This document shows, piece after piece, positions 33,151 through 43,904 of a stretch of 64,000 nucleotides of DNA (position 1 is its first letter; each line of letters opens with the position of its first letter). Origin of the DNA: Rugalucina vietnamica (taxonomy: Eukaryota > Mollusca > Bivalvia > Lucinida > Lucinidae); contig OZ024871.1 of NCBI GenBank assembly GCA_964017185.1, positions 3,673,472 through 3,737,471 of the forward strand, in the 5' to 3' direction. The notes below the pieces were generated by a model that did no database searches, was not told where the DNA came from, and was given only the letters and a program-made list of their open reading frames with translations. The position numbers were made by a program, and so were the translations under genes.

Positions 33151-33690
33151 TGGTCAGCGAGGTTATTAGGAGAAATCAGAAATTCATTTTCGGTTTAGAT
33201 TCATTTTCTAAAAAGGTACAAGTAGGCAAAGATCAGGAAAAGGCGCAATCAGAAAAAGATTCCCACTCCAAAAACCGAGGTGGGAAAAAACCAAACTAAC
33301 AATCAGGTACTTATATCATGAAACATATCGTAAGCCGAATGAGCAGCTATTTTCCCAATAGGTGGCCACTCAGTTACCTTAACCTAACTAAAAATATGAA
33401 AACATACATAAGGCGCCAACAGCACAAAAAAAAATTTACACACCAAGACATAAAACAAAAAGAACCCACATTTTATATTTTTGGCTCTGTTTGGATAATA
33501 CAAGTCTAAGTAACGTCTTTCTTGTTGAAAGTTGCAAAATTACAGTGTTTCTCTTTGGCTTCATTTTACCAAATCTGAAGGGTCACTGAAGTGGCTTAAG
33601 AAACCGGGATCCGCGATATGGCAAATCCCTTTTTCATTAATATGCTCATTGCTCTTAAAGGGTAAAATACAAGTTTTATTTGTAATATAC
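33151..33690 (+). repeat. hammerhead-repeat unit interrupted by a PLE
   Basis: The unit runs 33151-33210, is interrupted by a PLE, and resumes at about 33469 with 'tttggctctgtttggataat' through to 'gctcttaaagg' and 'caagttttattt'. The ribozyme core near 33584-33618 is decayed (CUGAAGU, then broken stem II). Confidence 0.65.
33211..33467 (-). mobile_element. PLE 3' copy with a 9-bp imperfect target duplication
   Basis: Insertion into the hammerhead-repeat unit. CATTTTCTA (33202-33210) and CATTTTATA (33469-33477) flank the element, consistent with a short target duplication with one later change. Confidence 0.8.
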
Positions 33691-34009
33691 GTATATCAAG
33701 ATAGCCTTCCGGAATCCTGAAAATTTATGCATTCCTGTTTTCATACAGATTTTGTAATCAGTTAATTATTTTGTCAATCTTTAACACTGACTCTAAGGGT
33801 AACGGACTTGCTTGCGTGTTTAAAACAAACTAATATTTAGTCTTCTTGCTTCATGTTGAACTAAAATTTGCCATAAAAATCACTGTCATTATGAAGTCAG
33901 CTCATATTTTAGATAATGACTGGAAAAAATGCTTGGTGTCTAGTAACTATGACGAGACATTAATTACTGCACTAAATCAAAGAATATTAATAATAATGAT
34001 AATCTAACC
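33691..34009. other. unassigned sequence
   Basis: AT-rich with no recognised feature. Confidence 0.35.
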
Positions 34010-34119
34010 ACCCTGATAAATCAAAAAGGGGACTCAACAGATTCAGTAAGCTGCCCGACGATGGAAATACCTGGGCGCCGAATAACTTACTGGAACCCGG
34101 AGCATAAGAAAAACACCAG
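34010..34119 (-). mobile_element. PLE internal 3' UTR fragment
   Basis: Antisense fragment with 'cagtaagctgcccgacgatg', 'gggcgccgaataacttact' and 'agaaaaacaccagt'. Both ends are missing. Confidence 0.75.
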
Positions 34120-34710
34120 TCAAACAAAGGCGGGGTTCAATTACTCTTTTCAAATTATACGAATTCGTCGTGGTAAAGAGACACATACTTGCTACATGTA
34201 ATCGTCCAAATTAAAAAAATGCGAGCAGCGACAAGACTCTATCTGCAAGTGTGTGCTTGGATATACCCAGCGCAAACCAGGTATGCTTCTTCATATTTGT
34301 TAAAACATATATTCATAGCAGTTACTGGGAACTGACACTTGACATTGCCCAAAGATACATAAACTAGAGGAACGATCTGCTGATTTTGCCGTTAATATTT
34401 AGTCATGTATACTCTAAATATTTTAAAGTCATTCTTTCTCCCCTGCCTTGCAATACGAGCTGCTGACAATTTGTGATCTAATTCCTGAACAGTTTATGCA
34501 GGAACAGTTTGGTTGGTATAGCAGAACACCTGGCCATGAGATCAGCTGTTAACCGTGGTTAGCAGTGCATTTATTCAAACGATAAACATCAATTCGAATT
34601 AAAAACTGGCCGCCATCTGGATTGAGTTTAGCCGAAACCCATGAGGACTGGGTTCCACCATGGTGAAAACAAGATTAGGGCCATCACTTTTCAAGCGATA
34701 TTTAAATTGC
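34120..34710. other. unassigned sequence
   Basis: No recognised gene or repeat. Confidence 0.35.
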
Positions 34711-34893
34711 TGACTGTAAATAGCCATTTTAAAGTTTTTTGGCTACTGACAGTTGACTGGTAATAGCCATTTTAACGTTTTTGGCTACTGCCAGTTGACC
34801 GTAAATAGCCATATTAACGTTTTTTGGCTACTGACAGTTGACTGGAAATAGCCATTTTAACGTTTTTGTTTTTTTGGCTATTGACAATTGACT
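34711..34893. repeat. four-copy minisatellite, 42-43 bp unit
   Basis: Unit landmarks are 'aatagccattttaacgtttt', 'ttggctactgacagttga' and 'ctg'. Four imperfect units; the last has a T-run expansion. Confidence 0.85.
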
Positions 34894-35632
34894 TAAACAA
34901 ACTCTTCCTAAATGTTATTGTAAATTGTATTGTAATGTTAAGAATTCATTAACCAATTTGTTATATGGGACTTTTGTCGTCAAGGCATTGACAAATCACA
35001 TATATGAATTACATTTTCTCTCGCAACTAAAAACTAGTTTTTTTTTCTTTTACGGTGACCACGCATCATATACGTATTAGGCAATAATAGACTGGCTCGT
35101 ACGTCGGCAAGATGAAAGAAAGAATGCAATTTTAGCAGTTGTCAATTTATTTGGAAAAGTACTAGCAACTCACAAGAAGCAAACTCAGTGATATATTGTC
35201 ATTTTAAAATAAAATCCCGTTAACAGGACAATGCCATCCCAATGAGACTCATTTTTCTTGCATTAAGATTATAGTGCGTTGTAAATAAAGCTTAAGAAAT
35301 AAAATCTGATTTAAGCATAATTGAAAAGATACTTTGAGAGCCTATTGTAACTTAAGCGCATATTTCGTCTCGAAAAGAGCATTTTACATTGGGATCGGTA
35401 GATGAATAGCTGCAAATATATTTTCGTAAACATTTTGGTAATTCATCTTTTTTTCAATTCGTTTTCAATATTCAGATGTCTCTTCAAAGCAACATGTGCC
35501 TGGAAATGCATATGTCGACAGTAGGTCTTTAAATGATCTTGGGGGTTGTATGGATATTTTGGGGTATGAGTATGACAGTAATTTTGTTCATTGGACAAGG
35601 ACTATTTAATCAATTCTACATTCAATATTTTA
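34894..35632. other. unassigned sequence
   Basis: No recognised gene or repeat. Confidence 0.35.
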
Positions 35633-35869
35633 GCCGCCTCGTGGGAAAACCAACAATGTGGTTTCCGAACAGGTCCAACACAAAGCGGCCTGTACAAGCA
35701 CAGAAAAGAGCTAGAAGCTTGAAATTTCGGATTTAAGTAGAAGAGGAATTGTACTATCCGAGTAGCGAAAACAAAGGCGCTGATCAGCTTCGCGGTTACC
35801 GCGAAGCTGATCTGCGTCTTTGGTTTCGCCTATGCAGATTGTTGGTTTTCCCATGAGGCGGCTCATTTA
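35633..35869 (-). mobile_element. palindromic MITE, family A, reverse orientation
   Basis: Left 'agccgcctcgtgggaaaacc', the central palindrome at about 35774-35821 ('ggcgctgatcagcttcgcgg' and its partner), right 'tgaggcggctcat'. Same family as 27277-27506, inverted. Confidence 0.85.
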
Positions 35870-36473
35870 TCTTATTTTATAGTATTCGCATACACCTTGT
35901 CACTAATGTTTCGGTGACATAAAATGCCTTAAGAAATTCCGTATACTGTAGCAATCAGAACTGTTGTAATACGAACGTTCTAGCTTATTACTTTACAGTA
36001 GACCATCAGGTTTACATGATGTTGATTATAAATTGCCTTGGAGACTTACAACTTAATTTGAGTGCACTTCGCCGAGAACTGATAGTTTTCAATACCCGTG
36101 CTCTCAAGAGAGAGAGAGGGTTTTAATATTGCAAATTGAATGTTATATAAGAAAATGTCTGTCTTATAGGTCAAGTCATATCAAGAAATTGACACATAAC
36201 ATTATATGAAAATACACCACGGGATGAAAGTTGGTCAGTTTAATTGCAAATGTAGTTCAAATGTATTTTTGTCCTCGGAAATATGTTTTGAAACATGTAA
36301 TCACTTTGTGTTTCCCCTCCCCTACGGAGGGTTGAATGTTGGTCTTAAATGCACCAGTTTATGATCTCAATCATTGCTCACTTTTACCTTATAAACGAAC
36401 CTCTTCGCAACTTTCGTAATCTCTTTGCATTTTTACCTCACCTGAGCCGTTAGGCTCCCAAGTTGGGCTTTAG
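35870..36473. other. unassigned sequence
   Basis: No recognised gene or repeat. Confidence 0.35.
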
Positions 36474-37002
36474 TTAGTAGGTTATTCGGCGCCCAGGGAT
36501 CTCCATCGTCGGACAGCTTACTCAATCTGTGAGTCCTTGTTTTTGATTCATCAGAATGTTTATCATGATTTATTTGTTTGTTCTTGATGATTCATTGACT
36601 AGTTTGAGATCCACCACGAGGACCGAAGAACTTACTAAATGTTATGAACCACTGCAGAAGCTGAGGGTGAGGTTAGGATCCTGTAAAATCGGTTTAAGCC
36701 CGCCAGTAACTTTGTGTTACTGATCGTTCCAAGGCGATACTTCTGTGGTTCTTTTTGTTTTATGTCTTGGTGTTTAAAATTTTTTTGTGCTGTTGGCGCC
36801 TTATGTATGTTTTCATATTTGTAATTAAGTTAAGATAACTGAGTGGCCACCTATTGGGAAAATAGCTGCTCATTCGGCTAACGATATGTTTCATGGTATA
36901 AGTGCCTGATTGTTAGTTTGGTTTTTTCCCACCTCGGTTTTTGGAGTGGGAATGTCTTTCTGATTGCGCCTTTTCCTGATCTTTGCCTACTTGTACCTTT
37001 TT
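36474..37002 (+). mobile_element. PLE 3' UTR copy
   Basis: 5'-truncated at 'gttagtaggttattcggcg' and complete to 'gcctacttgtacctttttag'. Well preserved. Confidence 0.88.
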
Positions 37003-37960
37003 AGAGGATGGCCTTGATCCGGCGTTCGTCCGTCGTCCGTCCATCTACAACTTCAAAGATCTTCTCCTGAAGCTGCTTGGCCAATCAAAGCCAACTTGTA
37101 TATGAAGCATCTATAGGAAGGGGGGACCAATGTATATGTAAATAATTCAGGTCACATGACCAAGATGGCCGCCATATCCATATATGAAAAAGAAAACTTT
37201 AAAAATCTTCTTTTACAGAACCAATAAACCGATTTCAACGAAACTTAACATGAAATATTAATGAATCGAGTACTACAATGATGATCTTGACCTATTTAGG
37301 GCAAGGTCAACATAGGTCACCAATGCATTTGAATGGGAAAACTTTTAAAATGTCATTTAAAGTGAAAGTCTTGCAGGAAATGGGCAGTAGGACTGAATAT
37401 TAATGATTCTGAAAAACTGGACCACAGGGTCTCATATGGCCCGACCCCGGGGCAATATACTTGTATATCTCCATAATATTCAAACATATTTTTCTCTGAA
37501 ATCACTTGGCCAATCAAAGCCAAATTTTATGTGAAGGATGGAGTAACCAATGTCTATATAAATAATCCAGGTCACATGACCAAGATGGCCGCCATGCCCA
37601 TATATATTAAAAACCCTTCAAAAATATGTTTCTCCGGAACCGGTGGACAGATTTAAAAGAAACATGGCATGAAGCAGCGTTGGCTAAAGTACTACAATGT
37701 GTATATAAATCATGACCCTGTGATTACCTTAACCCTTTTAAGGGCAAGGTCAACATGGGCGACTGGGTAAAACTGTTAATATGCCATTTGAAGATAAAAA
37801 AAATAATCGCATGAAATGTACAGGATATTGATTATTCTGAAAATTAAATGTCTCCAGGGCTTCATCTCCCCTAAATTACTGGGGCCATTTTTCATAATAT
37901 TCATAAATGTTTACTGGTAGATCTAAGATGAGCGTTTACAGGTCCATTGGTCTTCTGTTT
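37003..37960 (+). repeat. two-unit dispersed repeat with 'aagatggccgcc' motif
   Basis: Two related units about 421 bp apart, each with 'cttggccaatcaaagccaa', 'aggtcacatgaccaagatgg' and 'ccgccat'. It opens with 'gaggatggccttgatccggc' and closes near 'acaggtccattggtcttctg'. No coding capacity; class unknown. Confidence 0.65.
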
Positions 37961-38130
37961 TTTATGTTTTGTTGAAGTCGGTCACAGCGTCGGTATAAGC
38001 TGGACTTACACTGACTTGATTCATTAATTGAACAAATACAGGTACCGTACACTTTTAAACCTCTGGGTGATTTCTTAGTATACCATGTACTCTAAGAAAA
38101 GTAAAAGGAGAAAGCAAAGCAGTCACAATG

Positions 38131-38372
38131 CTCAATAAAAAACCAATGCGTAGGTTGAGCATAAATGTATTTGAGGTGTGCTGTATCATAAAAAAAAATT
38201 CTTTGCGTTAGTTTAGTCTGATTATCTGGAAGAAACTACGATTTATACACAGCCTTTCATTTGACTGAAAATCTAATTAAATGTGTACCACTGCAGAAGA
38301 TGATGGTAAGGTTATGACCATGTAAAATCGATTTAAGAGGACACTTCTGTAGTGGTTCTATTTTTTTTTTCA
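38131..38372 (+). repeat. segment duplicated at 39571-39843
   Basis: The block 'accaatgcgtaggttgagc' through 'gtgctgtatcat', 'gaagaaactacgatttatac' and into a PLE 3' UTR fragment recurs at 39571-39843 in direct orientation. The duplication therefore includes a PLE fragment and its flank, copied after insertion. Confidence 0.8.
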
Positions 38373-38405
38373 GCTGTTTGCACCTTATGTGCGTTTTTAT
38401 ATATT
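38265..38405 (+). mobile_element. PLE 3' UTR fragment
   Basis: Diverged plus-sense fragment from 'actgaaaatctaattaaatg' to 'gcgtttttatatattt', with a deletion across the 'cccgccagtaac' block, ending where the next antisense copy starts. Confidence 0.65.
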
Positions 38406-39131
38406 TAAAGAGGTACAGGTAGGCAAAGATTAGGAAAAGGCGCAATTAGAAAAAGATTCCCACTCCAATAACCGAGATTGGAAAAAAACTAAATTAACAA
38501 TAACAAACTTACACCATGAAAACATATCGTAAACCGAATGGGTAGCTATTTTCCCAATAGGTGGCCACTCAGTTACCTAAACATATTTAAAATATGAAAA
38601 CATACCTAAGGCGCCAACACCACAAAAAAACATTTAAACACCAAGACATAAAACGAAAGATTTATCGCCTTGGAACGATCATTTATATAAAATTACTGGC
38701 GGGCTTAAATCGATTTTACAGGTACCTAACCTCACCCTCAGCTTCTGCAGTGGTTCATAACATTTAGTTAGTTCTTCGGTACTCGTGGTGAATCTCTAAC
38801 TAGTCAATATATCATCAAGAACAAACAGATAAATCATGATAAACATCCTTATAAATTAAAAACGGGGACTCAACAGATTCAGTAAGCTGCCCGACGATGG
38901 AGATCCCTGGGCGCCGAATAACTTACTAACTCCGGAGCAAAAGAAAAATACCAGTTGGACCCTGGTGGGCCAAGCAACAGACAAGAAGCTCCGGCCTCAA
39001 CCAGCTAAAATGAATAGCTTTATGTCGGGGCCATCATAAAGTCTGACACCCGACCCACCTGTGTGCAATTAAAGAAGGCAGCATAGTTATCAACCATGAT
39101 TGGGTTAAAAACTAAGCATGTAGACCGTCAG
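38406..39131 (-). mobile_element. PLE copy with 3' UTR and end of the ORF
   Basis: Antisense copy from 'agaggtacaggtaggcaaag' to the region coding the last residues of the RT frame. The SECIS-like region is present, but one strand of the upper helix reads GAGGCC instead of GGGGCC, weakening the pairing. Confidence 0.85.
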
Positions 39132-39365
39132 TTTAAACATATTTAATTGCCATATATCTACATGAACATGTAAGCAATGGGGTTGGGCCACAAGTTCTTC
39201 CAACATTAGTTACGGCCCTCCCCCTAATATGTACAACATCAACAAATATTATATGGTCACATGATTATAAATAAAAATACAAAATACATAAATGCAGAGT
39301 CTTAATTTTGATTTACATTGAAATATATACATATAGAAATAAATTTTAAAGGTAGTCAGCTGACA

Positions 39366-39404
<39 letters not shown>

Positions 39405-39480
39405 AATGATAAATAAATAAAATGATAAATAAATAAATAAATTAATTAATTAATTAATAAAGTAATTAAGTGAATTGAGT
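39366..39480. repeat. AAAT microsatellite
   Basis: Run of (AAAT)n with interruptions 'aaaatgata' and a (AATT)n tail. Confidence 0.95.
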
Positions 39481-39491
39481 GTCAATAGGTA

Positions 39492-39566
39492 AACCCCTGC
39501 ATACCCCAGTTTTACTATATAAAAGTGGGGTTTAAGGGGGTATACATTGCACGGACATGTTTTCAT
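39492..39566 (+). mobile_element. MITE family B, right module only
   Basis: Only the 'ccccagttttactatataaa' palindrome module and the 'cacggacatgttttc' end are present. Confidence 0.7.
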
Positions 39567-39570
39567 GATG

Positions 39571-39843
39571 GCTCATTAAAATACCAATGCGTAGGCTGAG
39601 CGTAAATGTATTTAAGGTGTGCTGTATCATTAAACATTTTCTTTGCGTTAGTAAAGTCTGATTATCTCGAAGAAACTACGATTTATTCACAGCCTTTCAT
39701 TCGACCAAAAATCTAACTAAATGTGTACCACTGCAGAAGCTGATGGTAAGGTTATGACCATGAAAAATCGATTTAAGCCCGCCAGTAATTTTATATAACT
39801 GATCGTTTTCAAGAGGACACTTCTGTTGTTGTTCTAATTGTTT
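39571..39843 (+). repeat. second copy of the 38131-38372 segment
   Basis: Direct duplicate of 38131-38372, about 1.44 kb away. This copy keeps the 'cccgccagtaattt' block that is deleted in the first. Confidence 0.8.
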
Positions 39844-39853
39844 TGTTTTCTGC

Positions 39854-39895
<42 letters not shown>

Positions 39896-39937
39896 ATTGC
39901 GCCATTTCCTGATCATTGACTACTTTTACCATTTCAT
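39698..39937 (+). mobile_element. PLE 3' UTR fragment with a poly-T expansion
   Basis: Plus-sense fragment in which about 38 T residues (39857-39894) replace part of the UTR before the 'gattgcgccatttcctgatc' end. Confidence 0.7.
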
Positions 39938-40065
39938 CATCTACGGAAGAAAACGTTTGTGAGTATCTATTTATACAAGTAGCTTATGAGCTCTTGATTT
40001 AAATCATTTTAACACACGGAAATCTGCATCAAATGACGCTGTTGGCCAAACAGTACTTGCAAGTC

Positions 40066-40250
40066 ATTAACCCATATTTGACGAATTGATTCGTCCATCA
40101 TTATCATTTGGGTGAGTCCACTTTCATTTTTAGGGGCGTTAGGAGTAAATTTCAGTTTTTATATCATTTTTCGCTAAAATTTCTCTTTGCAAACAGAATA
40201 GCCCCATATGTGACGCCGCAAAACGCGTCCCATAAAAAGGACGCCAGGTT
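40066..40250 (+). mobile_element. MITE family F, decayed
   Basis: Counterpart of 28340-28560. The hairpin is mostly destroyed ('aatagccccatatgtgacgc' without a full partner). An AATAG microsatellite follows at about 40255-40280. Confidence 0.65.
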
Positions 40251-40283
40251 TATAGAATAGAATAGAATAGAATAGAATTCTTT

Positions 40284-40667
40284 TATATGAGTGAAAATTA
40301 AAGGCTTGTCAAAATAATTGTTTTCTGCTTTTGGATTCGCAGCATATTGTTTTATAGACGGAACTTTCTGTACTCTAGCAGCATTATTTAGTCAACATTT
40401 TAATGAGAGCTCAGATGGTCTGTTGCAAAACATCTCAATTCATAGCGACAAATGTAATTAGGTTAGTTGTTTGTAAAGAGGTCATGGTTAGGTGTGTACA
40501 CACAACTACCTTTTTGGGAATAGATGTTGAAAATATTTAACGCACAGTGCGCTATATATAACGAAGTCGTTTTTTCGAATGACACTAGACTAAGAATGAA
40601 AGACGATCTTTATATATATCTTTATATTTTAGTCGGTTTAATTACTTTAGTTAAATATGGAAACAAA
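40284..40667. other. unassigned sequence
   Basis: No recognised gene or repeat. Confidence 0.35.
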
Positions 40668-40995
40668 ATGAGCCACATTGCGAGAAAACCGGTCTTCGGG
40701 GTTTCCGACAGAACCGACACAAACAGGCCTGTGCACCCACAGAAGAAAGCTGAAACTTTGAATTATTTGACCCGCGACGCGAGAAAACCGGTCTTCGGGG
40801 TTTCCGACCAGGTCTGACACAAACCTACCTAAACAGTTACAGAAGCAGGCTAGAAGCTTGAAATTTCGGATTTAAGAAGAAGAAAAACTGTACTATCCGT
40901 GTAGCGAAAACAGAGGCGCAGTTACTGCGAAGCTGATCTGCGCCTTTGTTTTCGCATAGGCAAAATATCCGGTTTTCTCATAATGCGGCTCATTT
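40668..40995 (-). mobile_element. MITE family A, duplicated left end
   Basis: The 'gagaaaaccggtcttcgggg' start occurs twice (about 40679 and 40783), so one partial copy lies in front of a complete one. The central palindrome is shortened near 40913-40950. Right end 'ataatgcggctcat'. Confidence 0.8.
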
Positions 40996-41021
40996 GGCAT
41001 AAGAAGGGGGGGGGGGTGTTG

Positions 41022-41135
41022 TACTATCCGCGTAGCGAAAACAACGGGACTGATCAGCTGTGCGGTTACTACACAGCTGATCTGCGCCTTTTTTTCGAAT
41101 ACGCTAAAGTCCGGTTTTATGATGACGCGGCTCAA
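41022..41135 (-). mobile_element. MITE family A, half copy
   Basis: Contains the 'actatccgcgtagcgaaaac' block, the palindrome 'ctgatcagctgtgcgg' with its partner, and 'gatgacgcggctca'. A 10-base G-run lies just before it (41007-41016). Confidence 0.75.
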
Positions 41136-41222
41136 AACATAAGATGGTGTTTCGTTTGTGCAATTAAAAAGTCAAATTATGATACCCAAGACCTGATAGA
41201 CAGGCAAAATGACAGAAAAATG

Positions 41223-41320
41223 TTGTGAACTACTGCAGAAGCTGAGATTGAGCTTAATATGCCTGTAAAACTAGCTTAAGCCCGCCAGTTATATATTACT
41301 GATCGTTCCAAGGCGATAAA
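41223..41320 (+). mobile_element. PLE internal 3' UTR fragment
   Basis: Contains 'actactgcagaagctgag', 'agcccgccagtta' and 'ttactgatcgttccaaggcg'. Both ends are missing. Confidence 0.7.
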
Positions 41321-41463
41321 CTTAGGCAAACAGGTCACTGTATGGGCGTTACCTCATGAATACGTTATTCGGCTCGGTACAATACGTGACTCACGGTATA
41401 CTGCAGTACGGACAGCACAATACGGCACTGTATAATACGGTACAATTATTTTAACTTAAGAAT

Positions 41464-43033
41464 GCCTTTCTTGGAACAGCCATGTGATTGCTGCGTAATA
41501 CACTCATACATTGATGACAGAGATGGTGAGGGACAAATACCTAATACAATTGATGACAATGAATATGATTAAGATTTTGATGAAGCTGCATTGGATGAAT
41601 TAGAAACAATTGATGTGGGGACCCTTCCGTTATTACCTGATTTTATTTCCATTAAAGATTTAATTGATGACATCCGGACTAAAAAAAACCCATTACACAT
41701 AAACAACAGGAAATCAATGATGTATGTAATTCATTAGTTGAACCTTTCGTGGAAATATTTTTATCCAAGCATATTGAAAAAAATGAAATTCTTCTTCCAG
41801 AAGACCTTGAAGAAACTTGTACAACCAACCAATTGTGGACTCAGACTTTATCTGAATATCATCGCTATATGTTAACAGAAGATTATATAACAACCATACC
41901 ATTGCTAAATGAGTACAAAACACCATTGAATGGTATTGCCTCAAAATTGGTGTATAACCTTCTGAAAAGTACAGTTCACCATTATGCTAAACGAGTGAAG
42001 TATATCATTCATCCTATTAAAAAAACCTCATCACAAAGGTAAAATATCTGAAAGTGGCAAAGCTATGATCAGGTATGTAGGCGGAACGTGCATTGCTAAA
42101 ACAGAAAAAAAACATTTTGCCAACCTCATAACTACAATCTTGGTAACCAAGACAAGAAAAACATGCTATTGCAGTTGTGGAAGAATGAAGAAAGAAGTGT
42201 GAATTATTACAAATAATGGAAGCCAGGCCGGAAAAAATATACATGAATGATAAGTCATTTGAGGAGATATAGAGGAGAAAAAATTACACAAGTTGTTTGA
42301 CATACATATATAATGATAATTGTTTTAATTTTGCTTTTAAATTGCAGGACAAAATAGACAGGAAATTACAACAGGAGCATTTACATGTAATAACTGAAAA
42401 ACAATCTTTGTTTGAAAGTTGCAAAAAATGCGTTATTAACGATACAGACCTTATATTCCTCAGGAAAAATATGTGTTCTCTTAAACTACCTGAAAAGCTT
42501 ACCCAATCTGTCTATGAAAAAGTAATTCATTTGTATCTCAAAGTATGTTTTAAACAATTTTTTAAAAATACTAAAGACAATATACAATTATTGAAGAAAA
42601 AAGAAGACACCGAGAACAAATTACTAAGAAACAAATGCGGATACCAACGTGTCTATGAAACAAATATTTGAAGACGAAAGTGAAGGAAAGGAAGTATCCC
42701 ACCTTAGATTACAATCAAACTGCATTTAACACTAGAAGTTGTTTACTACTAAATTTGCAAACAAATGACAAATTATGCTCTGCGTATGACTGCCATTTTT
42801 CAAAAAGTATGAAAAAAGAAACTTTATCTCAATTACTGGCTGATTCCGTATCGACAGTACAACATATGAACAACCCCGAATAGGTAACCCAACCTGTCCC
42901 TTCAACTTCCAAAGACTATTGCGAGCAGCATTTCACACAAAAAAGACCTAGAAAAAGTAAAATTCCATACAAAGGAACCGGAAGGGGGAAAGGGTAATCA
43001 TCTAGAAAAATATACCATTGTGGAGTATGTAAA
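41464..43033 (+). pseudogene. decayed gene with C-terminal PHD finger, 5' part
   Basis: A chain of plus-strand coding scraps in shifting frames: an acidic block near 41500-41700 (D-D-N-E-Y-D, E-L-E-T-I-D-V-G-T-L-P), 41749-42042 (97 codons, including H-I-E-K-N-E and T-I-P-L-L-N-E-Y-K-T-P-L), R-Y-V-G-G-T-C-I-A-K-T near 42069, an exon-like block after a good acceptor at 42348, 42668-42883, and finally K-I-Y-H-C-G-V-C, the first ligand pair of a PHD finger. Several stops and frameshifts are present. Retained acceptor-like sites suggest duplication of an intron-containing gene rather than a processed copy. I do not recognise the full-length protein. Confidence 0.65.
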
Positions 43034-43300
43034 GGTACAAGTAGGCAAAGATCAGGAAAAGGCGCAATCAGAAAAAGATTCCCACTCCAAAAACCGAGGT
43101 GGGAAAAAACCAAACTAACAATCAGGTACTTATACCATGAAACATATCGTAAGCCGAATGAGCAGCTATTTTCCCAATAGGTGGCCACTCAGTTACCTTA
43201 ACTTAACTAAAAATATGAAAACATACATAAGGCGCCAACAGCACAAAAATTTTAAACACCAAGACATAAAACAAAAAGAACCACTACAGAAGTATCGACT
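43034..43300 (-). mobile_element. PLE 3' copy with 6-bp TGTAAA target duplication, in the PHD coding region
   Basis: TGTAAA flanks both ends (43028-43033 and 43301-43306). Removing the 267-bp insert and one duplicate rejoins the PHD reading frame exactly at C-x-x-C-K, which confirms the boundaries. Confidence 0.88.
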
Positions 43301-43470
43301 TGTAAACCTGAATATCCAATAAACGACGCATGAATTGAGTGTAGTAATTGCAAATAATGGTTCCTACTTGTACCTTTCCATCGAGAATATGCCACAATAA
43401 CTGATGAAAAAGAATGGGATCGACTTCAAGGGGACGATGTAGAATGGTTTTGCGACTCATGTACTAACTT
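43301..43470 (+). pseudogene. PHD finger pseudogene, 3' part
   Basis: Continues the zinc finger: I-E-C-S-N-C-K, W-F, H-R-E, then E-W-D-R-L-Q-G-D-D-V-E-W-F-C-D-S-C-T-N-L-stop, the C-x2-C ... W-F-H ... C-x2-C pattern of a PHD finger, a domain that reads histone tails. TGA and TAA stand where Trp and a polar residue are expected, one Cys position reads Tyr, and 15 extra bases split W-F-H. The gene is dead. Confidence 0.7.
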
Positions 43471-43529
43471 GTAAAATACAGATTACATACTATCAATACA
43501 GGTAAAATAATTGCTATAACAACGCTTAA

Positions 43530-43682
43530 ATAGCTGGGAAAATAGCTGCTCATTCGGCTTGCGATATGTTTCATGGTATAAGTACCTGATTGTTAGTTTG
43601 GTTTTTTCCCACCTCGGTTTTTGGAGTGGGAATCTTTTTCTGATTGCGCCTTTTCCTGATCTTTGCCTACTTGTACTTTTTT
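43530..43682 (+). mobile_element. PLE 3' terminus copy
   Basis: Last ~150 bp of the PLE from 'gggaaaatagctgctcattc' to 'gcctacttgtactttttt'; very close to consensus. Confidence 0.88.
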
Positions 43683-43904
43683 ATTACCGCGCAATTAATT
43701 CGATTGTCTAACCGCTGTGTATTGTATGGATTAGACCTCAACGAAGCACATATGACATATTCCAATGTTTGCTTCCGGATGTGTTTTGTTTTTCTAAGTT
43801 ATCCCGTTTTTTGCCCACATATTGATTTGCTGAAATTATCTTGAAAGGGGCGTACCATTGGATAAAAAATGACGTTGTATTATATAACTTTTTATAATCC
43901 TACA

